From contig NZ_CP137852.1 in assembly GCF_033547095.1 (NCBI RefSeq), forward strand, positions 248,001-312,000: a stretch of 64,000 nucleotides of DNA. Reading direction: 5' to 3'. The position numbers were made by a program, and so were the translations under genes. This DNA comes from Sediminicoccus rosea (GTDB lineage: Bacteria > Pseudomonadota > Alphaproteobacteria > Acetobacterales > Acetobacteraceae). Numbering within the stretch: the stretch's first letter is position 1; each line of letters begins with the position of its first letter. The notes beneath the pieces were generated by a model. That model worked only from the letters and a program-made list of their open reading frames with translations. It searched no databases and was not told the origin of the DNA. Below, in pieces: positions 42,579-51,249 of this stretch.

Positions 42579-43871
42579 TCACTTGCCGATGCAGAATTCG
42601 CCGAACACCACGTCCAGCACCTGCTCGACATCCACGCGGCCGGTGAGGCGCCCCAAGGCGCGCAGCGCGCGCCGCAGCGCCTCCGCGCGGAGCTCGGGCA
42701 GCGCAGCATCGGGCAGGCGGGAAAGCTCCTCCACCGCCTCGCCCAGCGCGGCCCGGTGGCGTGGGCGGGTCAGCACGGCGCCATCGGCCAGCCCCGCCCG
42801 GGCCGCCGCCGCTTCCTCCAGGCGTTGCCGCAGCGTTGCCAAGCCCTCGCCGGACCGCGCCGAGACGGGCAGGGCGCCTTCCAGCCCCGCATGCGGCAGG
42901 TCGGCCTTGTTCAGCACCACCAGCGCATCCGGGCCGCGCAGCGCCCGGGTGGCCTCGTCCGGCGGCGCATCGGCCGCGAAAACCAGCAGGCGCAGATCGG
43001 CCGTCTCCGCTCGCGCCAGGGCGCGGCGGATGCCCTCGGCCTCGATCTCGTCGGACGCCTCGCGCAGGCCCGCCGTATCGGCCAGTGTCACCGGCACGCC
43101 CGCCAGGATCATCCGCACCTCCACCACATCCCGCGTGGTGCCCGCGCGTGCCGAGACGATGGCCGCCTCACGCCCGGCCAGTGCATTGAGCAGCGAGGAC
43201 TTGCCCGCATTGGGCGCGCCCAGGATGGCGATGGTCAGGCCCTCGCGCAGCTTCTCGCCACGATCGCCCTCGGCCAGCAGCGTCGCCATCTCGGCGCGCA
43301 GTGTGGCCGCATCCGCCTCCACCCGCGCGTCGAGGTCGCCCGGCAAGTCTTCCTCCTCGAATTCGATGAAGGCCTCCTGCCGCGCCAGCAGCTGCGTCAG
43401 GCGGGTGGCCCAGGCGGCATGGCGCGCCGCCAGCCCGCCTTCCGCCTGGCGCAGCGCCTGGCGCCGCTGCGCCTCCGTCTCGGCCGAGATCAGGTCGGCG
43501 ATGCCCTCGGCCGCCGTCAGGTCCATGCGGCCATGCAGGAAGGCGCGGCGGGTGAATTCGCCGGGCTCCGCCGGGCGGGCGCCCAGCGCCGCCAGCGCCT
43601 CGGCCACCGCCGCGATCACGGCCGGGCCGCCATGCAGGTGCAGCTCCGCGCTGTCCTCGCCGGTATAGCTGCCAGGTGCGGGGAGCCAGAGCACCAGGGC
43701 CCTGTCCAGCGCCACCCCCGCATGGCGCAGCAATCGCAGGCTGGCCCGGCGCGGCGCCGGCAGCGGGCCGGCCAGTGTCGCCAGCACCTCGCCCGTGCCC
43801 GCCCCCGAAAGACGCATCACCGCGACCGCGGAGCGCCCGGCCCCGGTGGCGAGTGCGAAGATCACGCTCAC
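42579..43871 (-). CDS. mnmE: tRNA modification GTPase MnmE
   Basis: 430-residue K+-stimulated GTPase, partner of MnmG. N-terminal formyl-THF domain: LHGGPAVIAAVAEALAALGARPAEPGEFTRRAFLHGRMDL in order. G domain: P-loop GAPNAGKSSLLNALAG, TTRDVVEV (G2), DTAGLRE (G3) and NKADLPH (G4). It ends in the essential C-terminal FGEFCIGK. It overlaps the ferredoxin-like gene by 4 bp upstream. Confidence 0.97.
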   Translation of the reverse strand: MSVIFALATGAGRSAVAVMRLSGAGTGEVLATLAGPLPAPRRASLRLLRHAGVALDRALVLWLPAPGSYTGEDSAELHLHGGPAVIAAVAEALAALGARPAEPGEFTRRAFLHGRMDLTAAEGIADLISAETEAQRRQALRQAEGGLAARHAAWATRLTQLLARQEAFIEFEEEDLPGDLDARVEADAATLRAEMATLLAEGDRGEKLREGLTIAILGAPNAGKSSLLNALAGREAAIVSARAGTTRDVVEVRMILAGVPVTLADTAGLREASDEIEAEGIRRALARAETADLRLLVFAADAPPDEATRALRGPDALVVLNKADLPHAGLEGALPVSARSGEGLATLRQRLEEAAAARAGLADGAVLTRPRHRAALGEAVEELSRLPDAALPELRAEALRRALRALGRLTGRVDVEQVLDVVFGEFCIGK

Positions 43872-44221
43872 GGCTTGGCCGGGAGCACGTCTTTCTCGGT
43901 CAGCATCAGCCGTCGCGCGCGGCCCCCGGCCACGAGATGCGCCGCAAGCACCTCATCCACATCCTCGCGGGTGCGGACCTGGTACCAGATGCCCTCCGGG
44001 TAGATCACCAGCGTCGGCCCGAACTCGCAGCGGTCCAGGCAGCCCGCCTGGTTGACGCGCACGCCCTTGAGGCCGAGCTCCTTGGCGCGAGCCTTCATGT
44101 AGTCGCGCAGCGCCTCGCTGCCGCTGGCCGCGCAGCTGCCGCGCTTGTGGCCGTCCGGCCGGCGGTTGCAGCAGACGAAGACATGCGCCTCGAAATAGGG
44201 CGGGGGGTCTGCCTCGGCCAT
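43868..44221 (-). CDS. Thioredoxin-fold [2Fe-2S] ferredoxin-like protein
   Basis: 117 residues. Cysteine ligands follow the C-x(12)-C ... C-x(3)-C rule: Cys17/18 in FVCCNRRPDGHKRGSC, Cys30, then Cys61 and Cys65 in AGCLDRCEFGPT. This is the shape of NuoE-like/(2Fe-2S) ferredoxins of the Aquifex type. ATG 44221 has AAGGAGG four bases upstream. It overlaps mnmE by 4 bp and may supply electrons or serve an Fe-S task alongside; partner unknown. Confidence 0.88.
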   Translation of the reverse strand: MAEADPPPYFEAHVFVCCNRRPDGHKRGSCAASGSEALRDYMKARAKELGLKGVRVNQAGCLDRCEFGPTLVIYPEGIWYQVRTREDVDEVLAAHLVAGGRARRLMLTEKDVLPAKP

Positions 44222-44346
44222 GCGGCCTCCTTCGGGTGATGTTCGGCTCCCATGTAGCAAGCCCGGCCCAGGGGGGAAGGGAGGGGATGCTTGACGCCGC
44301 CCCCCTCCGGGTGCTGCATCCCGTCACGCGCGCAACATAGGGAAAC

Positions 44347-44820
44347 ATGCCGCAACTCTCGCTCCACACCCCGCTTGGCGAGGTCACCCTCTCGGAAGAG
44401 GACGGGGCCATCGTCGCGCTCGACTGGGGCCGCGGCAGCGAGCAGGAGGCGACACCCCTGCTGCGCGAGGCGCGGGACCAGCTGCACGACTATTTCGACG
44501 GCAGGCGCGTGCAGTTCCAGCTGCCGCTGGCGCCCCACGGAACGCCCTACCAGCGCCGCGTCTGGTCCGCCCTGCGCGCCATCCCGGCCGGGGAAACCCG
44601 CAGCTATGCCGAGATCGCGCGCGAGGTCGCCTCGCACCCGCGCGCCGTGGGGCAGGCCAATGGGCGCAACCCCATTCCCATCCTCATCCCCTGCCACCGG
44701 GTGGTCGCGGCCAATGGTGCGCTGGGCGGGTATTCGGGCCTGGATGGGCCTGAGACGAAGCGCTATCTCCTCGCGCTTGAGGCGCGAAGCCTGAACCTGC
44801 CCTTCCCCTCATCTTTCTGA
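44347..44820 (+). CDS. ogt: Methylated-DNA--protein-cysteine methyltransferase
   Basis: 157-residue suicide repair protein that takes alkyl groups off O6 of guanine. The acceptor Cys is in the invariant IPCHRVVAANGALGGYSGG-type block (IPCHRVVA, then GGYSGLDGPETKRYLLALE). The recognition helix region is TPYQRRVWSALRAIPAGETRSYAEIA. It has no Ada regulatory domain. Divergent from the ferredoxin gene (125 bp), then 15 bp to the quinone reductase gene, so these two may share a transcript. Confidence 0.95.
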   Translation: MPQLSLHTPLGEVTLSEEDGAIVALDWGRGSEQEATPLLREARDQLHDYFDGRRVQFQLPLAPHGTPYQRRVWSALRAIPAGETRSYAEIAREVASHPRAVGQANGRNPIPILIPCHRVVAANGALGGYSGLDGPETKRYLLALEARSLNLPFPSSF

Positions 44821-44835
44821 ACCAGGAACTCCTCC

Positions 44836-45810
44836 ATGAACCACGCCATCCGCGTCCATGAATACGGCGGCCCCGAGAAATTGCTGTGGGAGGAGGTGCC
44901 CCTGCCGCACCCCAAGGCGGGCGAGGTGCTGATCCGCCAGAAGGCGGTGGGGCTCAACTACATCGACGTCTATTTCCGCACCGGCCTCTACAAGGCCCCC
45001 TCGCTGCCCTTCACCATGGGCATGGAGGGCGCGGGCATCGTCGAGGCGATCGGCGAGGGCGTGACCGAGGTCGCGGTCGGGGATCGCGTCGCCTATGCCT
45101 CCGGCCCCATGGGCGCCTATGCCGAGGCCCGCACCAACAAAGCCGACCGCCTGGTGAAGATCCCCGAGGGCATCAGCTTCGAGCAGGCCGCCTCGATGAT
45201 GCTGCAAGGCATGACGGCCCAGTACCTGCTGCGCAGCACCTACCGCGTGAAGTCGGGCGAGACGATCCTGATCCATGCGGCGGCCGGCGGCGTCGGTCTC
45301 ATCATGGTGCAATGGGCCAAGGCGCTCGGCTGCACCGTCATCGGCACCGTCAGCACCGAGGCCAAGGCCGAGCTGGCCCGCGCCAATGGCTGCGATCATG
45401 TGGTCCTGGCCGGCGAGGACCTGCCCGCCGCGGTCAAGCGCATCACCGGCGGCGCCATGCTGCCCGTCGTCTATGACAGCGTGGGCCGCGACACCTTCAC
45501 CGCCTCGCTCGACTGCCTGGCGCCGCTCGGCATGATGGTCAGCTACGGCAATGCCTCGGGCGCCGTGCCGCCGATCGACATCGGCATCCTCGCGGCCAAG
45601 GGCTCGCTCTACCTGACGCGGCCGACGCTCGGCTCCTACACGATGAAGCGCAGCGACCTCGAGCATGTCGCGGCCGAGCTCTTCGACGTGGTGAAGTCCG
45701 GCGCGGTGAAGCTGCAGATCAACCAGCGCTACGCGCTGAAGGACGCGGCCCAGGCCCATCGCGACCTGGAAGCCCGCAAGACCACCGGCAGCACCGTCCT
45801 GCTGCCCTGA
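44836..45810 (+). CDS. NADPH:quinone oxidoreductase (zeta-crystallin type)
   Basis: 324-residue zinc-free medium-chain dehydrogenase/reductase. Typical parts: EYGGPEKLLWEEVPLPHP, VGLNYIDVYFRTGLYKAP, the nucleotide-binding AAAGGVGLIMVQWAKALG and the C-terminal RYALKDAAQAHRDLEARKT. It reduces quinones using NADPH. ATG 44836 lies 15 bp after ogt. Its stop is 20 bp from the convergent GNAT gene. Confidence 0.93.
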   Translation: MNHAIRVHEYGGPEKLLWEEVPLPHPKAGEVLIRQKAVGLNYIDVYFRTGLYKAPSLPFTMGMEGAGIVEAIGEGVTEVAVGDRVAYASGPMGAYAEARTNKADRLVKIPEGISFEQAASMMLQGMTAQYLLRSTYRVKSGETILIHAAAGGVGLIMVQWAKALGCTVIGTVSTEAKAELARANGCDHVVLAGEDLPAAVKRITGGAMLPVVYDSVGRDTFTASLDCLAPLGMMVSYGNASGAVPPIDIGILAAKGSLYLTRPTLGSYTMKRSDLEHVAAELFDVVKSGAVKLQINQRYALKDAAQAHRDLEARKTTGSTVLLP

Positions 45811-45829
45811 GGCGGGTGGTGCTGCGCCC

Positions 45830-46567
45830 TCAGCGCAGCACGAAGTAGCGGTAGCGATAGGCCTCCGTGAGTCCCAGCCCCGCCTGGAGCGCCACGGAGG
45901 CCGTGTTCGTAATGGCCACCTGCGCAAAGCAGGTCTTCGCGCCCAGCCCCTCTCCCCAGGCCGCAGCCGCGCGGATCATCCGCTGCGCCAGGCCGCGCCG
46001 CCGGAATTCCGGCCGCACCGCGAGGTCGAAGATCCCGGTGAAGCGGCCATCGCAGGTGGCCGACATGGCGGCGGCCGCCCGCCCCTCCTCCTCCAGCACG
46101 AGCCAGGTGGCGGGAATGGCGAAGAGCGGTACCGCCTCCTGCTTCTCCGCCTTTCGCGCGGCGGATTGGTATTCCACCGTGCCCAGCACATCGAACCAGG
46201 TGGCATCCGGCGCGGTGAGGATCCGGACAGCCGGATCGGCCTGTGCCGCCACCCGGCCATGGGTGACATGGCTCTCATCCGCCTCGGCCCAGCCGCCCGC
46301 GCGCAGCAGCGCCTCCAGCCCCGGCGGATCGAGCGGCGCGGAGCGGAAGCGCGGCGTCATGCCGAGGCGCCGGTAATGCGCCGCTACGCGGGTGACGCGC
46401 TGCGCCAGTTCGGGATCGGGCGCGGGATCGAGGGAGCAGGCGGCATTCGCCCGCCCCGTCCCGCCCAGGAAGCTGCGCACGACGAAGGGGCCGTCGAAGA
46501 CGACGCGCGGCGAAGGCAACGCGTTGAGCGTGGCGCGCTCCAGCGCATGCACGAGGGAGAGGTTCAT
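45830..46567 (-). CDS. GNAT-family N-acetyltransferase
   Basis: 245 residues, with a non-conserved N-terminal half and a C-terminal acetyltransferase domain (about 150-245). The acetyl-CoA loop is FRRRGLAQRMIRAAAAWGE after the FDLAVRPE strand, and the tail VALQAGLGLTEAYRYRYFVL is usual. The ATG overlaps the HD gene's stop by 4 bp, so the pair is coupled. Substrate not known. Confidence 0.83.
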   Translation of the reverse strand: MNLSLVHALERATLNALPSPRVVFDGPFVVRSFLGGTGRANAACSLDPAPDPELAQRVTRVAAHYRRLGMTPRFRSAPLDPPGLEALLRAGGWAEADESHVTHGRVAAQADPAVRILTAPDATWFDVLGTVEYQSAARKAEKQEAVPLFAIPATWLVLEEEGRAAAAMSATCDGRFTGIFDLAVRPEFRRRGLAQRMIRAAAAWGEGLGAKTCFAQVAITNTASVALQAGLGLTEAYRYRYFVLR

Positions 46568-47118
46568 ACGGCCTCCCGCGCCAGCTCCGCCATGGCGGTC
46601 TGGTAGGTCCGGTCGAACAGCGCCTCGAGGCCAGGATTCACGCCGCGCAGCCCGGCCGCCACGCGCCCCGCCCAGCCGACATACTCGACGCGGCGCGCAT
46701 GGTTCCAGGAGGCCGGCGGCGCGGAGACGATGGCGCGCAGGTTGGAGATCTTGTCGGCCAGCTTCACCATCTTGGCGGCGGCGGATTTCTTCGGCGCCTG
46801 CGAGACCTGCAGCGCCTTGCGCATCTCCTTCGGCAGGCTCTTGTCGTCGGAGACCTCGGCCACGATGCCCGCGACCTCCGCGCCGAAGCGCGCGGCCAGC
46901 GCTTCCAGCGTCACCGGCTCGGGGTCATCTGTGCTGTCCTCCACCGTGTCGTGCAGCAGGGCGGCGAGGATGGCGGCCTCCGGCGCATCGTGCTCGGCGA
47001 GGATCTGCGCCACTTCCAGCGGGTGGTTGATGTAGGGCTCGGCCGCGGCACCCTTGCGGCGATGCGTGGCATGGACGGCGGCCGCGAAGCTCGCGGCCGC
47101 CAATAGCTTCGCGCTCAA
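46564..47118 (-). CDS. HD-domain phosphohydrolase (SpoT-hydrolase/MESH1-like)
   Basis: About 184 residues, single HD hydrolase domain of the small alarmone hydrolase kind. Visible: AAVHATHRRKGAAAEPYINHPLEVAQILAEH with the metal His, LLHDTVEDSTDD (HD pair), and VKLADKISNLRAI for the last Asp. There is no synthetase domain. A TTG at 47118 is taken as start: it begins 4 bp after the upstream lipoprotein's stop and has AGGTAGG before it. A GTG at 47169 would overlap that gene by 47 bp. It should split ppGpp or a similar nucleotide. Confidence 0.83.
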   Translation of the reverse strand: MSAKLLAAASFAAAVHATHRRKGAAAEPYINHPLEVAQILAEHDAPEAAILAALLHDTVEDSTDDPEPVTLEALAARFGAEVAGIVAEVSDDKSLPKEMRKALQVSQAPKKSAAAKMVKLADKISNLRAIVSAPPASWNHARRVEYVGWAGRVAAGLRGVNPGLEALFDRTYQTAMAELAREAV

Positions 47119-47122
47119 GCGC

Positions 47123-47359
47123 CTACCTGTTGCCCCGCTGCGGCGTCGTGATGACGCCGGTCGCGGCACCCACCGCGCCGCCCGTCAGCGCGCCGATGGC
47201 GGCACCCTGGCCGCCGCCGGCGATGGCGCCGATCGCCGCGCCCGCGCCGGCACCGATCAAGCCGCCGCCGGCGGCCCGCTGGGCGGGGTCATTGGGATTG
47301 GTGCAGGCGCCCAGGGACAGCAGGGCGCAAAGGCCGAGCGCCGTGAAAGCGTGTCGCAT
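47123..47359 (-). CDS. Glycine-zipper lipoprotein
   Basis: 78 residues with a lipoprotein signal (MRHAFTALGLCALLSLGAC). The mature part is a glycine-zipper (GGGLIGAGAGAAIGAIAGG, then GAAIGALTGGAVGAATG), as in the OmpA-like/YMGG family of small outer-membrane-associated proteins. It is followed 4 bp later by the HD gene on the same strand. Role in envelope is inferred. Confidence 0.85.
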   Translation of the reverse strand: MRHAFTALGLCALLSLGACTNPNDPAQRAAGGGLIGAGAGAAIGAIAGGGQGAAIGALTGGAVGAATGVITTPQRGNR

Positions 47360-47439
47360 GATGGTCTTCTCCTTGTTTGGCGGAAACCGACCCGCCGGGC
47401 GGCGGGTTGAAGCGGCGCCGATGCTTCCCGGTCATCGGA

Positions 47440-47592
47440 TCAATTTCCCGGATGATTGGCAATCTCCCGCTGCCGGAACAGCGGGCCCAGGGGCGGCCAG
47501 GCGCCCCGGTAGCCATCGGCCGGCACTCCCCGAGGCGGGGCACAGCCCGCCAGCAGCCCAAGCAGCAGCAAAGGGAGCACGATCTTCGGCAT
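47440..47592 (-). CDS. Putative 50-residue lipoprotein
   Basis: Short gene, ATG 47592 to TGA 47440. The product starts MPKIVLPLLLLGLLAGC, a textbook lipobox (LLAGC), followed by a 33-residue mature part rich in Pro, Arg and Gly ending EIANHPGN. There is no evident ribosome site, so the start could be read from an upstream signal or be leaderless. It lies just upstream of the glycine-zipper gene on the same strand; both may share a promoter between rho and this point. Confidence 0.5.
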   Translation of the reverse strand: MPKIVLPLLLLGLLAGCAPPRGVPADGYRGAWPPLGPLFRQREIANHPGN

Positions 47593-47614
47593 GGCGTGAG
47601 CGTGACGGCAAAAT

Positions 47615-47636
47615 GGGGCGGGATCATGCCCGCCCC
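47615..47636 (-). terminator. GC-rich hairpin between rho and the small lipoprotein gene
   Basis: GGGGCGGG pairs with CCCGCCCC around ATCATG. Perfect 8-bp stem in the region downstream of rho and upstream of the 50-residue lipoprotein gene. Confidence 0.45.
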
Positions 47637-47672
47637 TGCCCCATTCATGGCCCCATTCTTGGCCCCGTTCCT

Positions 47673-47691
47673 GGCAGGGCGATGCCCTGCC
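47673..47691 (-). terminator. Hairpin directly after rho
   Basis: GGCAGGGC-GAT-GCCCTGCC, perfect 8-bp stem 10 bp past the rho stop. No U-run, so it may need a factor or act as an mRNA end protector. Confidence 0.5.
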
Positions 47692-47701
47692 GGTCCGGCC
47701 C

Positions 47702-48973
47702 TCAGGTGTTCATCGCGTCGAAGAAGTCCTGGTTCGTCTTGCTGTATTTCAGCTTGTCGGTCAGGAATTCCATCGCGTCCTGCGTGCCCATCGGGTTCAG
47801 GATGCGGCGCAGCACCCACATCTTGCTGAGCGTGCCGCGATCCACCAGCAGCTCCTCCTTGCGGGTGCCGGACTTGGTGATGTCGATCGCCGGGAAGACG
47901 CGCTTGTCGGAGAGCTTGCGGTCCAGGATCAGCTCGGAATTGCCGGTGCCCTTGAACTCTTCGAAGATCACCTCGTCCATGCGGCTGCCGGTGTCGATCA
48001 GCGCGGTGGCGATGATGGTGAGCGAACCGCCCTCCTCGATGTTGCGCGCCGCGCCGAAGAAGCGCTTGGGCCGCTGCAGCGCATTGGCGTCCACACCACC
48101 CGTCAGCACCTTGCCCGAGGAGGGCACGACGGAGTTGTAGGCGCGGCCGAGGCGGGTGATGGAGTCGAGCAGGATCACGACATCCCGCTTGTGCTCGACA
48201 AGGCGCTTGGCCTTCTCCAGCACCATCTCCGTCACCTGCACGTGGCGCGTCGCCGGCTCGTCGAAGGTGGAGGCCACGACCTCGCCGCGCACGGTGCGCG
48301 CCATGTCGGTCACTTCCTCGGGCCGCTCGTCGATCAGCAGGACCATGAGGAAGACGTCGGGGTGGTTCGCGGTGATGGACTTCGCGATGGATTGCAGCAT
48401 CACCGTCTTGCCGGTGCGCGGCGGCGCCACGATCAGCGCGCGCTGGCCCATGCCGATCGGCGCGATCAGGTCGATCACGCGGTGCGTGTTGTCCTTCTGC
48501 ACGCCCTTCGGCGTCTCCTGCCCCTCGATTTCCATCTTGAGGCGGCGCGTCGGGTAGAGCGGCGTCAGGTTGTCGAAGTTGATGCGGTGGCGCAGCGCCT
48601 CGGGCGGCTCGAAATTGACCGCGTTCACCTTGAGCATGGCGAAGTAGCGCTCACCATCCTTGGGCGCGCGGATCTGGCCTTCCACCGTGTCGCCGGTGCG
48701 CAGGCCGAAGCGGCGCACCTGGGCGGGGCTGACATAGATGTCGTCGGGGCCGGGCAGGAAGTTCGCCTGCGGGCTGCGGAGATAGCCGAAGCCGTCGCTG
48801 AGGATTTCCAGCGTGCCTTCGCCATAGATCGCCTGGTCGTTATCGGCGAAGGTCTTGAGGATGGCGAACATGATGTCCTGCTTGCGCAGGATGGAGGCGT
48901 TCTCGACGCCCAGCTCCTCCGCGAATGCGAGGAGTTCGGGCGGCGTCTTCGCCTTGAGTTCAGAGAGGTGCAT
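47702..48973 (-). CDS. rho: Transcription termination factor Rho
   Basis: 423-residue RNA-dependent hexameric ATPase that ends transcription and removes RNA polymerase from untranslated RNA. Start [27 protein letters not shown] carries the Rho N domain; the primary RNA site has [24 protein letters not shown]; the ATPase has Walker [16 protein letters not shown] and Walker [17 protein letters not shown]; and the Q/R-loop region [20 protein letters not shown] is intact. In line with gmhB and hemJ on the minus strand (214 bp from hemJ). Confidence 0.98.
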   Translation of the reverse strand: MHLSELKAKTPPELLAFAEELGVENASILRKQDIMFAILKTFADNDQAIYGEGTLEILSDGFGYLRSPQANFLPGPDDIYVSPAQVRRFGLRTGDTVEGQIRAPKDGERYFAMLKVNAVNFEPPEALRHRINFDNLTPLYPTRRLKMEIEGQETPKGVQKDNTHRVIDLIAPIGMGQRALIVAPPRTGKTVMLQSIAKSITANHPDVFLMVLLIDERPEEVTDMARTVRGEVVASTFDEPATRHVQVTEMVLEKAKRLVEHKRDVVILLDSITRLGRAYNSVVPSSGKVLTGGVDANALQRPKRFFGAARNIEEGGSLTIIATALIDTGSRMDEVIFEEFKGTGNSELILDRKLSDKRVFPAIDITKSGTRKEELLVDRGTLSKMWVLRRILNPMGTQDAMEFLTDKLKYSKTNQDFFDAMNT

Positions 48974-49152
48974 GCAGCATCCGGAGTGTGGATCGTGGGG
49001 AAGACGCCGGGGGCGATGTCATGGGCCCCGCAATTCGTGCCGCGCGCAGGGGCTTCGGCGAATTCGGCGGTCGGGAGGGAGGGATCGGCCCGCGAAGGAC
49101 CGACCGGACCAAGGTAGGCACCCCTGGCCGCCGCGTCAACGTCTCCCTGCTG

Positions 49153-49171
49153 CCCCCCCCCATTGGGGGGG
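49153..49171 (-). terminator. Poly-C/poly-G hairpin after hemJ
   Basis: Nine C (49153-49161), ATT, then seven G (49165-49171), 16 bp beyond the hemJ stop. Forms a stable homopolymer stem and is also a likely slippage site. Confidence 0.4.
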
Positions 49172-49187
49172 CCTCAGCGGGGGCCGC

Positions 49188-49637
49188 TCAGAAGGGCTTC
49201 ACGATGACCATGATGACGATGACGATCATCAGCAGCGTCGGCACCTCGTTCATGTAGCGCCAGTGCCGCTGCGGGAAGATCCGCTCGTCGCGCTCGAAGG
49301 CCTTGCGGTGCTTCGCCAGGTACATGTGGAACCAGGTCATCGCCAGCACGCAGAGCAGCTTCACGTGCCACCAGCCCGAGGTCCAGGAGACGACGCCCGG
49401 CGTCGCCACCAGCATGAGGCCGAGGAGCCAGGTGACGATCATGCTGGGGTTCATGATGGCGCGCAGCAGCAGGCGCTCCATCTTCTTGAAGCGCTCATGC
49501 TCCACCCCGCCGCCCTGCGGGATCTCGCAGTGATAGACATAGAGGCGCGGCAGGTAGAACAGCCCTGCCATCCAGGCCATCACGGCCATCAGATGGAAGG
49601 ATTTGACCCAGAGATAGGCGGGGGCAAGGAAGTCCAA
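49188..49637 (-). CDS. hemJ: Protoporphyrinogen IX oxidase HemJ
   Basis: 149-residue, four-helix inner-membrane protein that oxidises protoporphyrinogen IX in heme synthesis. The conserved residues include LWVKSFHLMAVMAWMAGLFYLPRLYVYH (His and Arg/Tyr set) and KLLCVLAMTWFHMYL with the second histidine. The start is a TTG at 49637 with AAGGGG eight bases before it, and the frame begins (M)DFLAPAYL as in homologues. It follows gmhB by 2 bp and leads to rho. Confidence 0.93.
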   Translation of the reverse strand: MDFLAPAYLWVKSFHLMAVMAWMAGLFYLPRLYVYHCEIPQGGGVEHERFKKMERLLLRAIMNPSMIVTWLLGLMLVATPGVVSWTSGWWHVKLLCVLAMTWFHMYLAKHRKAFERDERIFPQRHWRYMNEVPTLLMIVIVIMVIVKPF

Positions 49638-49639
49638 GG

Positions 49640-50161
49640 TCAGTTCCCCTTGAGGATGGCGGCGACGAAGGCATCCAGATCATCGCCCGGAAAGAGATGG
49701 CCGGGAATGCCCGCGGCGGCGGCGGCCTCGAGATCCGTCGCGCGGTCACCGATCAGGAAGCTCCCGTCCCGGCGCAGCGGGAAATGCGCGAGCCAATCCT
49801 CGATCATCCCTGGGCCCGGCTTGCGGCGGGGGCTCTCGCGGCGATAGCGCGGCGCCTCGGCCGCCGCGTGGAAGGGGCAATAGGCGAAGCCGTCGAGCCG
49901 GGCCCCGGCCGCCCGCGCCTCGTTCGCCATCCAGTGGTGCAGGCGGCCAACCGCCGCCTCGTCATAATAGCCGCGCGCCACGCCCGCCTGGTTGGTGACG
50001 ATGCAGACGGCGAAGCCCGCCGCGTTCAGCCGCCGCAGGGCCGCCATCACGCCGGGTATCCAGCGCACCTCCTCGATCCGGTGCGGGTAGCCGGTATCCT
50101 CGATCAGCACGCCGTCGCGGTCGAGGAAGGCGCCCGGGCGCCGCTGGTCCGTCATCTCCAT
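49640..50161 (-). CDS. gmhB: D-glycero-beta-D-manno-heptose 1,7-bisphosphate 7-phosphatase (HAD family)
   Basis: 173-residue HAD phosphatase in ADP-heptose/LPS core synthesis. Catalytic FLDRDGVL (nucleophile and acid Asp), TNQAGVARGYYDE and IGDRATDLEAAAAAGI. The zinc-binding loop of GmhB is reduced: only one Cys (YCPFH) of the usual set is seen, so a related sugar-phosphate phosphatase is possible. Divergent from hisB (75 bp between starts) and followed by hemJ after 2 bp. Confidence 0.85.
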   Translation of the reverse strand: MEMTDQRRPGAFLDRDGVLIEDTGYPHRIEEVRWIPGVMAALRRLNAAGFAVCIVTNQAGVARGYYDEAAVGRLHHWMANEARAAGARLDGFAYCPFHAAAEAPRYRRESPRRKPGPGMIEDWLAHFPLRRDGSFLIGDRATDLEAAAAAGIPGHLFPGDDLDAFVAAILKGN

Positions 50162-50236
50162 GCCACGCCGATAGCATGGCGCCCCGGCGGCGGGCAGCGC
50201 TGGCCTTCTCGCGCCGGGAGGATTAGAGGTGCGCCC

Positions 50237-50842
50237 ATGCAGCCCGTGACCCGACGCGCCGAGATCGCCCGCAAGACCGCCGAGACGGACATCACCGCCC
50301 GGCTCGACCTCGACGGTACCGGCCGCGCCGAGATCGCGACCGGCATCGGCTTCCTCGACCACATGCTGCACGCGCTGACGCGCCACGCCCTGCTCGACCT
50401 GGCGCTGAGCGCCAAGGGCGACCTGCACATTGATTTCCACCACACGGCCGAGGATTGCGGCATCGTGCTGGGCCAGGCCATCAAGGCCGCGCTGGGTGAG
50501 AAGCGCGGCATCACCCGTTTCGGCCAATGCCTGATGCCGATGGACGAGGCGCTGGCCGAATGCGCCATCGACATCTCGGGCCGCCCCTTCCTCGCCTGGA
50601 GCGTGACCTTCACGCGTGACAAGGTGGGCGAGATGGACACGGAACTCTTCGAGGAGTTCTTCCGCGCCCTGGTGATGAATGCGGGCCTGACCTGCCACAT
50701 CACCCAGAAGGCCGGCACCAACGCGCACCACATCGCCGAGGCCTGCTTCAAATCCTTCGCCCGCGCCCTGCGCATGGCCATCGAGCCCGATCCGCGCCAG
50801 CTGGGCGCCATCCCCTCCACCAAGGGCGTGCTGGAGGCCTGA
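50237..50842 (+). CDS. hisB: Imidazoleglycerol-phosphate dehydratase
   Basis: 201-residue Mn-dependent enzyme of histidine synthesis, single-function form (no phosphatase domain). Metal motifs FLDHMLHALTRHALLDL, DLHIDFHHTAEDCGI and KAGTNAHHIAEACFKSFARAL are present. ATG 50237 has GAGG seven bases before it. First gene of a plus-strand his operon; it overlaps the next gene by 1 bp. Confidence 0.97.
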   Translation: MQPVTRRAEIARKTAETDITARLDLDGTGRAEIATGIGFLDHMLHALTRHALLDLALSAKGDLHIDFHHTAEDCGIVLGQAIKAALGEKRGITRFGQCLMPMDEALAECAIDISGRPFLAWSVTFTRDKVGEMDTELFEEFFRALVMNAGLTCHITQKAGTNAHHIAEACFKSFARALRMAIEPDPRQLGAIPSTKGVLEA

Positions 50843-51249
50843 TGCGGAGCTGGACCGTCCATCTCCCGCCCGGCGCCGCCCGCGGCTCGGTGCCTGCCAC
50901 CGGGCTCAAGCAGCCGCCGGTGCTGATTCCGGAGGGGTTCTCCTTCTGGGCCTTCCTCTTCGGCCCCTTCTGGCTGTTCCGGCATCGCGCCTGGCTGGCC
51001 GGGTTCGGGGTGCTGGTCGGCCTCGTCGTGCTGAACCTGCTGCCCGACCCCTATGGCATCGCGGCCGCGCTCGCCGCGCATCTGCTGCTCGGCTTCCAGG
51101 GCCAGGACCTGCGCCGCTGGGCGCTGGGCCGCCGCGGCTGGACGCTCGCGCATGTCGTCCAGGGGCAGGATGCCGATGGCGCGCTGGCCCGCCTGCTCCA
51201 GGCCGAGCCGCGCCTCCTGCCGCTCTACGCGGGTGAGGTGGCGCGATGA
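50842..51249 (+). CDS. DUF2628 membrane protein in the his operon
   Basis: 135 residues. A soluble start is followed by FSFWAFLFGPFWLFRHRAW and two or three membrane helices (AGFGVLVGLVVLNLLP and YGIAAALAAHLLLGF), then a cytosolic tail. DUF2628 proteins are of unknown function. TGATG overlap with hisB and a 4-bp overlap with hisH place it firmly in the operon; I recall this gene beside his genes in related organisms. Confidence 0.82.
   Translation: MRSWTVHLPPGAARGSVPATGLKQPPVLIPEGFSFWAFLFGPFWLFRHRAWLAGFGVLVGLVVLNLLPDPYGIAAALAAHLLLGFQGQDLRRWALGRRGWTLAHVVQGQDADGALARLLQAEPRLLPLYAGEVAR

Noticed and set aside
40692-44003. Open plus-strand frame of about 1100 codons across mnmG and mnmE
   Set aside because: It is antisense to two certain genes; the very high GC removes stop codons from the opposite frame, and its amino-acid make-up (Gln, Arg, Gly, His) is that of a shadow frame.
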